A DNA stretch of 64,000 bases from Paraburkholderia sediminicola (GTDB lineage Bacteria; Pseudomonadota; Gammaproteobacteria; Burkholderiales; Burkholderiaceae). Shown here in pieces: positions 8,591-18,100 of this stretch. A model generated the notes under the pieces. That model did no database searches. It saw only the letters and a program-made list of their open reading frames with translations, and was not told where the DNA came from. The position numbers and the translations under genes are program-made. Each line of letters begins with the position of its first letter. Position 1 is the stretch's first letter. The stretch is from positions 372,001 through 436,000 of the forward strand of contig NZ_CADIKC010000008.1 in NCBI RefSeq assembly GCF_902859805.1, in the 5' to 3' direction.

Positions 8591-10867
8591 ATGCGAGTCA
8601 AATTAACAGCCAAGCACCCGCGGCCGGCTTCGTCCGAACGCGCCCCTGTCCGTACCGGAAGCACCTCGGCACGTAAGCCGACGCGTCCGGTCGGACCAAG
8701 GCCGTCTACGCCGACGGCCGGGTTTAACGGGGCGCGGGGTGAAGGCGCAGCGGGTGGCGGCAAGCGCCCGGCGGGTGCGGGTAAGCCGGCAGGCGCCGGG
8801 GCGCGTGCGCCACGGGCTGAAGGATCGTTTTCCCGCGAGCGGGATGCGGGTGGTGCCGGCGCTGCGCGCCGGGCGCCGTCGGATCGACCGCCGCGGCGTG
8901 AAGGGGCCGGCGGTGCGCCGCGCCGCTTCGAGGGCGGCGGCGATCGTGCTCCGCGTCGGGACGATGATGAGCGTGCGCCCCGCCGCTTTGAAAGTGGCGG
9001 CGATCGTAGTGAACGTGCTCCGCGTCGCGCTGATGGCGAACGTGGCCAAGGCGCTCCACGCCGGTTTGAAGGCGGCGGCGATCGCGCGCCGCGTCGGGAC
9101 GAGGGTGCTCGTGCGCCCCGCAAGTTTGAAGGTGGCGCTGATCGTGGCGAACGTGCTCCGCGCCGTGCTGACGGCGAACGTCCTCAGGGCGCTCCGCGCC
9201 GGTTTGAAGGCAGCAGCGACCGTGCCCCGCGTCGTGACGAGGGTGCTCGTGCGCCGCGCAAGTTTGAAGGTGGCGCTGATCGTAGCGAACGTGCGCCGCG
9301 CCGTGCTGACGGCGAACGCCCTCAAGGTGCTCCGCGCCGGTTTGAGAGCAACGACCGCGCTCCGCGTCGTGACGATGGCGAGCGTGCACCTCGCAGGTTT
9401 GAAGGCGGTGGTGATCGCAGTGAACGCGCTCCGCGTCGCGCTGACGGTGAACGCAGCCAGGGCGCGCCCCGCCGCTTCGAAGGCAGCGCAGATCGCAGTG
9501 ACCGCGCACCGCGCAGTTTCGAAGGCAACCGCGCCCCGCGTCGGGACGACGGCGAACGCCGCCCGTTCAGTGGCCCGCGCACGGGTGCAGCGCGTCCGTC
9601 GGAAGGCAGCCCGCGTGGCGAGCGTCCGGCGCGTGACGCCTCGGATCGGCCCCGCTTCGGCAGCGACCGTGGCGCCCCTCAGGAGCGCCGCAGCGGCGAG
9701 CGCGGTCCGCGCAGCGACAGCGCAGCACCGCGCCGTTTTGAAGGCGAACGTGGTTCCTCTGAGCGTGGCGAGCGCACTTTCGCCAAGCCCGTCAAGAGCG
9801 GCTACGGCGACCGCACGGACCGTCCGGCTCGAGCACCGCGCGACGACCGCGGCGAACGTGCCCCAGCCAAACGTGAATTCGGCGATCGCCCGCCGCGTGC
9901 CGGCGAACGTAACGAACGTAGCGACCGGGGCGAACGCCCTGCTCGCAGCTTCGACAAGGCGCTGCCGGCTGCCGGCCGCCGCTTTGGCGACGACAACCGC
10001 CCCGCCCGCGCGGACAAGCCGCGTGGCCCGGCGCCTTCAGCCAGAGCCGAACGCGACGATGACGCCGATGCCGCCCCGCGCACGCCACGCCGCGATTACG
10101 AAGACGCACCGGGCACCCTGCGCCTGTCCAAGCTGATGTCGGAACTCGGCCTGTGCTCGCGCCGCGAAGCCGACGAGTGGATCGAAAAGGGCTGGGTGCT
10201 GGTCGACGGCGAACGGATCGACACGCTCGGCACCAAGGTTCGTCCGGATCAGCGCATCGAGATCGACCCCGCCGCCGAAGCCGCGCAAGCGAGCCAGGTG
10301 ACGGTCCTGATCCACAAGCCCGTGGGCCTCGTATCAGGCCAGGCGGAAGACGGCTATCAACCGGCAATCACGCTGGTCACGCCGGAAAATCGCTGGGAAG
10401 GCGACAGTTCGGACATCCGCTTCTCGGTCTCGCATCTGCGCCAGCTCGCGCCGGCCGGGCGCCTCGACATCGATTCGACGGGTTTGCTGGTGCTGACGCA
10501 GGACGGCCGCATTGCCAAGCAGCTGATCGGCGGCCATTCGGAGATCGACAAGGAGTATCTGGTGCGCGTGGCGTTCGGCGAGCACACCACCGACGTCGAA
10601 AGCCACTTCCCGCCGGAAAGCCTTGCGCTCCTGTGCCACGGCCTGTCGCTCGACGACGTGCCGCTGAAACCCGCACAGGTCAATTGGCAAAACGGCGAGC
10701 AACTGCGCTTCGTACTGCGCGAAGGCAAGAAACGCCAGATCCGCCGGATGTGCGAGCTGGTCGGCCTCGAGGTGATCGGCCTGAAGCGCGTGCGGATGGG
10801 TCAGGTAATGCTGGGCGCCCTGCCGCCGGGTCAATGGCGCTATCTGTCGGCGGACGAGTCGTTCTGA
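8591..10867 (+). CDS. 23S rRNA pseudouridine synthase, RluF-like, with giant Arg-rich repeat extension
   Basis: Isomerises a uridine of 23S rRNA to pseudouridine. Only residues 509-758 are the enzyme: an S4 RNA-binding domain (RLSKLMSELGLCSRREADEW) and a RsuA/RluB/E/F-type catalytic domain with the nucleophile Asp in AGRLDIDSTGLLVLT, plus EGKKRQIRRMCELVGLEV, which resembles RluF more than RluB. Residues 1-508 are low-complexity, rich in Arg, Gly, Asp, Glu and Ala, built from APRRFEGGGDR, APRRADGER and APRRDEGAR units, some in tandem 46-residue blocks. Such tails occur on Burkholderiales homologues, but this one is very long. It begins 6 bp after glnD. Target position is inferred, so no symbol is given. 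Confidence 0.88.
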   Translation: MRVKLTAKHPRPASSERAPVRTGSTSARKPTRPVGPRPSTPTAGFNGARGEGAAGGGKRPAGAGKPAGAGARAPRAEGSFSRERDAGGAGAARRAPSDRPPRREGAGGAPRRFEGGGDRAPRRDDDERAPRRFESGGDRSERAPRRADGERGQGAPRRFEGGGDRAPRRDEGARAPRKFEGGADRGERAPRRADGERPQGAPRRFEGSSDRAPRRDEGARAPRKFEGGADRSERAPRRADGERPQGAPRRFESNDRAPRRDDGERAPRRFEGGGDRSERAPRRADGERSQGAPRRFEGSADRSDRAPRSFEGNRAPRRDDGERRPFSGPRTGAARPSEGSPRGERPARDASDRPRFGSDRGAPQERRSGERGPRSDSAAPRRFEGERGSSERGERTFAKPVKSGYGDRTDRPARAPRDDRGERAPAKREFGDRPPRAGERNERSDRGERPARSFDKALPAAGRRFGDDNRPARADKPRGPAPSARAERDDDADAAPRTPRRDYEDAPGTLRLSKLMSELGLCSRREADEWIEKGWVLVDGERIDTLGTKVRPDQRIEIDPAAEAAQASQVTVLIHKPVGLVSGQAEDGYQPAITLVTPENRWEGDSSDIRFSVSHLRQLAPAGRLDIDSTGLLVLTQDGRIAKQLIGGHSEIDKEYLVRVAFGEHTTDVESHFPPESLALLCHGLSLDDVPLKPAQVNWQNGEQLRFVLREGKKRQIRRMCELVGLEVIGLKRVRMGQVMLGALPPGQWRYLSADESF
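8870..9560 (+). repeat. In-frame tandem repeats in the pseudouridine synthase tail
   Basis: Degenerate repeats with codons for APRR(F/A/D) units at spacings of about 30-50 bp. The clearest larger unit is 138 bp (46 codons): the block beginning gacgagggtgctcgtgcgcc at 9098 recurs at 9236 with few changes. All lengths seen are multiples of three, so the frame is kept. Confidence 0.8.
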
Positions 10868-10933
10868 TGCCGGGAGCTTGACGCTCAAACAGCAAAACGA
10901 TTCATGGTTTCCGCATCGTGAATCTCGCCCAAC

Positions 10934-10963
10934 AAAAAACCCACGCATTGGCGTGGGTTTTTT
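10934..10963. terminator. Bidirectional terminator between pseudouridine synthase gene and def
   Basis: Perfect 13-bp stem AAAAAACCCACGC / GCGTGGGTTTTTT with an ATTG loop. Placed between convergent genes (plus strand ends 10867, minus strand def ends 11016), it can end transcripts from both sides. Confidence 0.93.
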
Positions 10964-11015
10964 GTTTCCGGCGGCGCCAGCGGCGGCTGCGATCGCCGCG
11001 AGCCAGGACGCTGTG

Positions 11016-11549
11016 TCAGTCGTCGCTATTCGGATCCAGATCCGGAAACAGAACTTCCGTGAAGCCGAACTTCGCGAAATCGTTGATCCGCATCGGATAC
11101 AGCTTGCCGATCAGGTGATCGCACTCATGCTGCACGACACGCGCGTGAAAGCCCTCGGCGACGCGGTCGATCGGCTTGCCGAATTGATCGAAGCCGTGAT
11201 ACTTGATCATCGAAAACCGGCTCACGGCGCCGCGCAGGCCCGGCACGGACAGGCAACCTTCCCAGCCCTCTTCCATATCCTGCGACACCGGCGTGATGGT
11301 CGGATTGATCAGCACCGTCTCCGGCACCGGCGGCGCATCCGGATAGCGCTCGCTGTGCCCGAAGCCGAAGATCACCACCTGCAGATTGACACCGATCTGC
11401 GGCGCGGCGAGCCCCGCACCGTTCGCGTCGTGCATGGTCTCGAACATGTCTTTGATGAGCTCATGCAGTTCGGGTGTGTCGAAGTGATCGACCGGATCGG
11501 CAATTTGCAAAAGGCGCTGATCGCCCATCTTGAGAATTTCGCGGATCAT
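11016..11549 (-). CDS. def: Peptide deformylase
   Basis: Removes the formyl group from N-terminal formyl-methionine. The 177-residue metalloenzyme has all three motifs: GAGLAAPQIG (residues 44-53), EGCLSVP with metal ligand Cys99, and QHECDHL with His141, Glu142 and His145. The ATG overlaps the ligA stop by 4 bases (ATGA), so it is coupled to ligA. It is not next to fmt, the usual partner of the principal def gene, so another deformylase gene may exist elsewhere in the genome (inference). Confidence 0.95.
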   Translation of the reverse strand: MIREILKMGDQRLLQIADPVDHFDTPELHELIKDMFETMHDANGAGLAAPQIGVNLQVVIFGFGHSERYPDAPPVPETVLINPTITPVSQDMEEGWEGCLSVPGLRGAVSRFSMIKYHGFDQFGKPIDRVAEGFHARVVQHECDHLIGKLYPMRINDFAKFGFTEVLFPDLDPNSDD

Positions 11550-13612
11550 AACTGCCCCTCCAGGAGCTTACGCATACCATCTTCGTCGAGTACGGGAACG
11601 CCGAGTTCCTCGGCTTTCGCCAACTTGCTGCCCGCTTCGGCCCCGGCCACCACGTAGTCCGTTTTCTTCGACACCGATCCGGCCACTTTCGCGCCGGCCG
11701 CTTCGAGCATTTCTTTCGCCTCTTCACGGGCGAGCGTCGGCAAGGTCCCGGTCAGGACGACCGTCTTGCCGGCCAGTACGCCTTGCGGCGCCTTCGGCGC
11801 GGGCGGTCCTTCCGGCCACGTGACCTTGCCCGGCGCGCGGAGTTGCTCGATCACCGTGCGGTTGTGCTCTTCGGCAAAAAACTGATGAAGCGACTCGGCC
11901 ACCACTGGACCCACGTCGTTCACCTCCAGCAGTTCTTCGACCGAGGCATCCATGATCGGATTCAGCGAGCCGAAGTGCTTGGCAAGATCTTTCGCCGTGG
12001 ATTCACCCACGTGCCGGATACCGAGCGCGTAAATAAAGCGCGCCAGCGTGGTGTGTTTGGCCTTTTCGAGCGAGTCGAGCAGATTCTGCGCGGACTTTTC
12101 GGCGAAGCGGTCGAGTTCAGCGAGTGTCGCAAAGCCGACGTTGAACAGATCGGCCGGCGTGCGCACCAGATTCTGCTCGACGAGCTGATCGATGATTTTT
12201 TCGCCAAGCCCGTCAATATCCAGCGCTCGCCGCTGCGCGAAGTGCCACAGCGCCTGCTTGCGCTGCGCCGGGCAGAACAGGCCGCCCGTGCAGCGCGCAA
12301 TCGCCTCGTCCGGCAGGCGTTCGATGCTCGAGCCGCACACCGGGCAGTGCGTGGGCATGATGAACTCACGGGCGTCGTCCGGACGGCGGTCGAGCAGCGC
12401 GCTCACCACTTCGGGAATCACGTCGCCGGCACGCCGCACGATCACCGTGTCGCCGATGCGGATATCCTTGCGACGCACTTCGTCTTCGTTATGCAACGTT
12501 GCGTTCGTGACCGTCGCGCCGCCGACGAACACCGGCTCCAGCCGCGCAACCGGCGTGATCGCGCCGGTACGGCCCACCTGCACGTCGATCGCGACGAGTT
12601 TGGTCAGCGCTTCCTGTGCGGGAAATTTGTGCGCGAGAGCAAAACGCGGCGCGCGCGAGACATAGCCGAGCGCGTCCTGCTCATCGCGCCGGTTGACCTT
12701 GTAGACGACACCGTCGATATCGTAAGGCAGCGTATCGCGCTTCTCGCCTACCGCGTGGAAGAACCCCAGCAAGCCTTCGGCGCCCTGCACCACCGCGCGC
12801 TCGCCATTCACCGGCAAGCCGAGTTCCTTGTACCAGTCGAGCAGTTCGCTATGCGTGGCCGGCATTTCGATGCCTTCGACCACACCGATTCCATAAGCGA
12901 AGAACGACAGCGGCCGCTGCGCGGTGATCTTCGAATCGAGCTGCCGCAAACTGCCCGCGGCAGCGTTACGCGGGTTAGCGAATTCCTTCTGCTCAGCCGC
13001 CCGCTGGCGCTCGTTCAGGCGCTCAAAATCGCGCTTGAACATGAGCACTTCGCCGCGCACGTCGAGCACACGCGGCACGCGCTTGCCCTTGAGCTTGAGC
13101 GGAATGGAACGGATCGTGCGGACGTTTTCGGTGACGTTCTCGCCGGTGGCGCCGTCGCCGCGCGTGGACGCCTGGACGAAGGTGCCGTCGACGTAACGCA
13201 GCGAAATAGCGAGGCCGTCGAACTTCAGTTCAGCGGCGTAATCCACCGGCACCGGCGGTTCGCTCGCGTTCTTGCCGAGCGCGTCGCCGACGCGCTTGTC
13301 GAACGCGACGATGTCTTCGTCGGCAAAACCATTGTTCAGCGAGAGCATGGGCTGATCGTGCACGACCGGCTCGAACCCGCTCGATGCCTCGCCGCCCACA
13401 CGCTGGGTGGGCGAATCCGGCACCACCAGGTCCGGGTGTTCCGTCTCGATTCGCTCCAGCTCCTTGAAGAGCTTGTCGTACTCCGCGTCCGGCAGGTCCG
13501 GCTGATCGAGTACGTAGTACGCGTAATTGGCGCGTTCGAGTTCCGCGCGCAGCCACACGGCCCGCTCTGCCGGAGCGCTGGTTGCAGGGTTTGAGGCGGG
13601 GGTTCGGGCCAT
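11546..13612 (-). CDS. ligA: NAD-dependent DNA ligase LigA
   Basis: Seals nicks using NAD+ during replication and repair. The 688 residues show domain Ia, adenylation domain with the active Lys130 in YAAELKFDGLAISLRY, OB fold, a four-Cys zinc finger (CPVCGSS...RCTGGLFCPAQ), helix-hairpin-helix repeats, and a C-terminal BRCT domain (GKTVVLTGTLPTLAREEAKE). Length is typical. It lies downstream of zipA in the smc-zipA-ligA order conserved in Burkholderiales, and overlaps def. Confidence 0.97.
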   Translation of the reverse strand: MARTPASNPATSAPAERAVWLRAELERANYAYYVLDQPDLPDAEYDKLFKELERIETEHPDLVVPDSPTQRVGGEASSGFEPVVHDQPMLSLNNGFADEDIVAFDKRVGDALGKNASEPPVPVDYAAELKFDGLAISLRYVDGTFVQASTRGDGATGENVTENVRTIRSIPLKLKGKRVPRVLDVRGEVLMFKRDFERLNERQRAAEQKEFANPRNAAAGSLRQLDSKITAQRPLSFFAYGIGVVEGIEMPATHSELLDWYKELGLPVNGERAVVQGAEGLLGFFHAVGEKRDTLPYDIDGVVYKVNRRDEQDALGYVSRAPRFALAHKFPAQEALTKLVAIDVQVGRTGAITPVARLEPVFVGGATVTNATLHNEDEVRRKDIRIGDTVIVRRAGDVIPEVVSALLDRRPDDAREFIMPTHCPVCGSSIERLPDEAIARCTGGLFCPAQRKQALWHFAQRRALDIDGLGEKIIDQLVEQNLVRTPADLFNVGFATLAELDRFAEKSAQNLLDSLEKAKHTTLARFIYALGIRHVGESTAKDLAKHFGSLNPIMDASVEELLEVNDVGPVVAESLHQFFAEEHNRTVIEQLRAPGKVTWPEGPPAPKAPQGVLAGKTVVLTGTLPTLAREEAKEMLEAAGAKVAGSVSKKTDYVVAGAEAGSKLAKAEELGVPVLDEDGMRKLLEGQL

Positions 13613-13774
13613 GCTGTCGGAAGCTTCTTCAGTGAAATTCAGACATTGGATTATCGCAGGAAGCGTGCCCCTTTACATCGGCCGAATGGCCAGTTTCGTG
13701 CGTTCGTTATTCCGCCCCAAACGCCAACGGCCGCACAGTGTGCGGCCGTCGAATACTGCGCAATTGGTAAGCCT

Positions 13775-15019
13775 TTACTGGCTGAACAAACGCCGCGTGG
13801 CCGGCGAACCCGCCGGAATACCCGCCTGCTCGAGCTTCGCGTAAAGCGTCATCAACTGCTTTTCGATCGCCAGCAGCGCGGTTTCCGGCAGCGGCCGGCG
13901 CCCATCGTCGACCACCCGGCCGCCGATACGCTCAGCCAACGATTTCGCGTAGTCGCACATCAGTCGGAACGGCAGGATGTCTTCGTCTGCGACCGGCACA
14001 TCCAGCACCAGCGTGATCATCTGGCCGCCCTTGTAAGTCAGATCGTCGCGCAGGAAATTGGTGTCGCCGAATTGCAGCATGAACACCGGGCTCTGCTTCG
14101 CGTCGAGCTTGACGAAGCGCGTGCCGTCGCGCGAGAGCAGCAAACCGTCCTGCGACGCAACGGCCTGGACATAATTGGCCGACCAGGGCGCGCCGTCGGA
14201 GAGCACATTGATCGACAACTGCGCATCGCACTGTGCGGCGAAGCCGTCCAGCTCGCGCGCCATCGCGACCGTTTCGAGCATGTCAGGAAATTCCGGTGAC
14301 GCGTCGAGCGCGTCGGCAAACTGCTGCACGCCGGTCACGAACTCGGAGAACTCCAGTTCGTTAAGCGCGCCACTCCGATTGGCCAGTTGCGCGGCCGCGC
14401 GCAGCTCTTCATAGCGCGCGCCGTTTTGCAGCAATTCCCACGCGCCGCCTTCGAGCTTGCCTTCGATATGCACCGGTTTGCTGCCGGCACGGCGCAGACG
14501 CTGCGCAAGCGGAATCACCTTGTCGCCGGCCACCGGGCCGTTCAACCGAATCGGCACGATGCAGTCGATGCGGCGATCGACGATAGCCGGCGGCGCCGAC
14601 GAAATCGTCGTGGCAGCGGGCACGATCGGCTCATCGGCGGTGGCGGCATGACCGCTTTCGGCTTCAGCAATGCCTTCCGCTTCCGGATAGCCATTCGGCG
14701 TAGTCGTCTCGGCCTGAATATCGGCCGGCGTATCGAGCGGCGCGGCGGTCGCGCCAAAAGTCGGTTCGACGCGCGCCGCCGAGGTTTCCGCTGCCTGCTC
14801 CGAACCCACTACCGGCTCGCGCCGCGTGGTCGGCCGGGCCGGTTCGATAAACGGGCTCTGCTCCTCCTGATCGTCCCGCGCGAAACTTTCGGCGGTATCG
14901 GCCGGCATTGGACGCGGCATCTTGCGGCGCACCTTCGCGCCTTGCCATGCGTTGTACACGACCACGCCCCCGACCACCACGGCACCCGCGCCGATCAAAC
15001 CGAGTGTCAACTCGTCCAT
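13775..15019 (-). CDS. zipA: Cell division protein ZipA-like (FtsZ-binding C-terminal domain)
   Basis: Anchors FtsZ to the inner membrane at the division septum. From the ATG at 15019 the 414 residues start MDELTLGLIGAGAVVVGGVV, a single N-terminal membrane segment, followed by a basic stretch, a long Pro/Ala/Glu-rich linker (about residues 35-190) and a C-terminal domain (SGALNELEFSEFVTGVQQFAD to ALLAIEKQLMTLYAKLEQ) that fits the ZipA FtsZ-binding fold. Sequence conservation of ZipA is weak, so the call leans on topology and the smc-zipA-ligA context. The 17 codons upstream of this ATG look spurious. Confidence 0.85.
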   Translation of the reverse strand: MDELTLGLIGAGAVVVGGVVVYNAWQGAKVRRKMPRPMPADTAESFARDDQEEQSPFIEPARPTTRREPVVGSEQAAETSAARVEPTFGATAAPLDTPADIQAETTTPNGYPEAEGIAEAESGHAATADEPIVPAATTISSAPPAIVDRRIDCIVPIRLNGPVAGDKVIPLAQRLRRAGSKPVHIEGKLEGGAWELLQNGARYEELRAAAQLANRSGALNELEFSEFVTGVQQFADALDASPEFPDMLETVAMARELDGFAAQCDAQLSINVLSDGAPWSANYVQAVASQDGLLLSRDGTRFVKLDAKQSPVFMLQFGDTNFLRDDLTYKGGQMITLVLDVPVADEDILPFRLMCDYAKSLAERIGGRVVDDGRRPLPETALLAIEKQLMTLYAKLEQAGIPAGSPATRRLFSQ

Positions 15020-15136
15020 GCATGCTCCATCAGCAATTCTTCTGTCTGCGCGGCTTTGCGCCCGCCCCACGTGTCGCGCGGCCGATGGCCGCTGCGCTGA
15101 ACGCGGGCGCCCGCGATGATCAATCTAAACGAAAAC

Positions 15137-18100
15137 TTAAACGATATTCTGGGCGAAACCAGCCGCCGTTTCCATGTCGACCGCGACGATGCGCGATACG
15201 CCCTGCTCCTGCATGGTCACGCCGATCAGTTGCTGCGCCATTTCCATCGCGATCTTGTTGTGCGAAATGAACAGGAACTGCGTCTTGTCCGACATCGCGC
15301 GCACGAGGTTCGCAAAACGTTCCGTATTGGCGTCGTCGAGCGGCGCGTCCACTTCGTCGAGCAGACAGAACGGCGCCGGATTCAGCTGGAACATCGCGAA
15401 CACCAGCGCGGTGGCGGTCAGAGCCTTCTCGCCGCCCGACAGCAGGTGAATCGTCGAATTCTTCTTGCCCGGCGGCTGCGCCATGACCTGCACGCCGGCG
15501 TCGAGAATCTCGTCGCCGGTCATGATCAGCTTGGCCTGGCCACCGCCGAAGAGACGCGGGAACAGCTCGCCAAAATGACGGTTCACTTCGTCGAAGGTGC
15601 CTTGCAGCAGCGTGCGCGTTTCGCCGTCGATCTTGCGGATCGCGTCTTCGAGCGTTTCGATCGCGTTGTTCAGGTCCGCCGACTGCGAATCGAGGAACGT
15701 CTTGCGCTCGGTCGCCGCCTTCAGTTCGTCCAACGCGGCCATGTTGACCGGCCCAAGCGCGGTGATCGCGTTGTTGATCCGCGTGACCTCGCCTTGCAGA
15801 TAGGACGGCTTCATGTCCGGCGTGAGCTTGGCCTGCAACTCGGCTTCATCGACGCCGGCTGCCGCCAGTTGCTCGATGAATTGCTCGCCGTTGAGGCGCG
15901 CGGCCTGTTCCTTCAACTGCAATTCGTTGATGCGATCGCGCAGCGGTTGCAGCGCACGCTCGGCGCTCAGACGGGTTTCGTCGGCGGCACGCAGCTTGGC
16001 CGTCAGGTCGTCCAGTTCCAGACGCGCGGCGTGCAGCGCTTCTTCCTTGACCGCGCGGATATCGAGCGCGTCCTGCAAGCCGGTATGCGCCGTTTGCTCG
16101 TTGATCGTTTCCAGCTCGGCGCGCGCATCTTCCAGCGACGCGGCGACGCGCTCGCTCTGCTCGTGCGAGACCTGGATGCTGCGCTTCAGTTCGTCGATGC
16201 GGTTCGCCATGTTGCGCGCGGCAAAGCGTGCGTCGGTGGCGGCCCGATCGAGATCGCGCGATTGGGCGCGCGCGGCGGTAAGCGATTCGTCGAGCGCTTC
16301 GAAGGCCATCTGGTGATCTTCGAAACGCGCCTGCAATTCGGCGAGTTCGGAGTCGTGGCGCTCGAAGTTCGCTTCCGATTCGCCGCGCAAAGCGCGCTGC
16401 TCTTCGATCTGCGCGGTGATTTCTTCGAGTTCTTCGCGGATTTGCGTGCTGCGCTGCGTGTAACGCTCATGCGCTTGCGCGAGCTTGAGCACGTCCATCT
16501 GCAAGGCGTGCACACGCTGGGTCGCGCGCTCCGACTGTTGACGCACGTCGGTCAACGCTTGCGCGGCTTGCGTGTGCGCGGCTTCGGCACGGATTGCGGC
16601 GGCCTTCGCCTCATCGGCGAGCAAGGCCTGCGCGCGCACCTGACGGCCCAGGTTTTCGATTTCCTGCTGACGGGCCAGCATGCCGGCCTGTTCGGAATCG
16701 GCCGCGTACAGCTGGACGCCGACGCGCGTCACCACATGGCCAGCCTTGACGACGAACGAGCCGCCTTCCGGCAATTGCGCGCGCATGGCGAGCGCCTGTT
16801 GCAGATCGTCAGCGACGAAGGCGAGGCCAAGCCAGTCATTCAACACGGCGCGAATGCCTGCGTCGTCGATACGAACCAGCGACAACAACGGACGCAAGCC
16901 CGCCGGCGCAGCGGCCGGCTGACCGGCTGCGGGCGGCGCGTAGAACGCGAGCTTGGCGGGCGGCGCGTCCGTGGCGAACGCCTTGACCCAGTCCAGGTTC
17001 GACACTTCGAGCGCGGCGAGCCGCTCACGCAGCACCGCTTCGAGCGCGGCTTCCCAACCGGCTTCGACGTGCAGCTTCTTCCACAGACGCGGCAAGCCGC
17101 TCAGTTCGTGCTTTTCGAGCCACGGCTGGATCTTGCCTTCTGTCTGGACGTTTTCCTGCAGTTGCTTGAGTGCGGCGAGGCGTGCGTCGAGCTGATGAAT
17201 CTGTGCGCTTTCCGACTGCACGCGTTCCTGCGCCACGCGCCGTTCGCCGTCAAGACGCGGCAGCGTTTCCTGCGCGTCGGCAAGGCGGGCCTGCGCGTCT
17301 TGCAGGATTTCTTCGTGCTCGGCGAGCTGCGCGCGCATGTCTTCGAGCTGCGCTTCGTCGGGGGCATCGAGACCGCCCGCTTCCGATTTCAGCCGTTCGT
17401 GACGCTGCTGCAACTGCTGCAATTGCTGATCGGCATTGCGCTGATGCGCGGCTTCGAGCTTGAGTGCCTGTTCGGTCTGCGCGATACCGCCGCGCTCGGC
17501 GTTCAGTTCGGTCTGCGCATCGCGCCAGCGCGCTTCGAGCGCCGGCATTGCATCGTGCTTGCCGGCGGCTTCGTCTTCGGCCAGTGCGGCTTTTTCTTCG
17601 GCGACGGCCAGTTGCTCTTCCGCGTCTTCGAGATCGTCTTGCGCCTTCTGCGCTTGTGACTGCCACTGCTCGCGCTGCGCGGTCAATGCAGCGATCTGCG
17701 CCTGCACGCGGTTGCGCGACTCGACGATGAACTTGATCTCGGCCTCGAGGCGGCTGACTTCGGCATTCGCCTCGTACAGCGCGCCTTGCGCGCCCTGCAT
17801 CGCGTCGCTGGCGGAGTAATGCGCGACGCGCAGCGTTTCGAGCTGCGCTTCGACCTCGCGCAGCTTCGCGGTTTGCGCTTCGAGGTCGATCTGCGCCTGT
17901 TCAATCGCGCGTTGCTGGCGTTCCTGCTCGCCGCCGGCTTCGTTCTTGCGCAGCAGCCACAACAGACGCTGCTTCTCTTCGCCGTCGGCCTGCAAATCCT
18001 TGTACTTGGTCGCGACGATCGCCTGCGCCTCAAGCTTCTCGAGATTCGCACTGAGTTCGCGCACGATGTCTTCAACGCGGATCAGATTCTCGCGCGTGTC

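Noticed and set aside
8870..9560. Possible CRISPR array because of regular repeats
   Set aside because: The repeats are coding, vary in length, have no constant repeat with unique spacers, and no cas genes are near.
8739..10136. 465-codon open frame in a second plus-strand frame over the repeat tail
   Set aside because: Repeats whose length is a multiple of three stay open in other frames too. The Ala/Val/Arg-only product has no family feature, and the real frame leads into the S4 and synthase domains.
10115..10867. RluB assignment for the pseudouridine synthase
   Set aside because: The EGKKRQIRRMCELVGLEV segment and the short spacing after the GRLD motif look closer to RluF than to RluB, so no RluB label was given.
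13728..13748. Terminator between zipA and ligA
   Set aside because: There is a perfect GGCCGCACA/TGTGCGGCC palindrome, but no T run follows on the minus strand, so I do not list it as a terminator.
15116..17659. 847-codon open frame on the plus strand opposite smc
   Set aside because: It is the mirror of the smc coiled coil in a GC-rich gene. It has no family motifs, is very rich in Arg/His/Leu/Phe, and smc is certain on the other strand.
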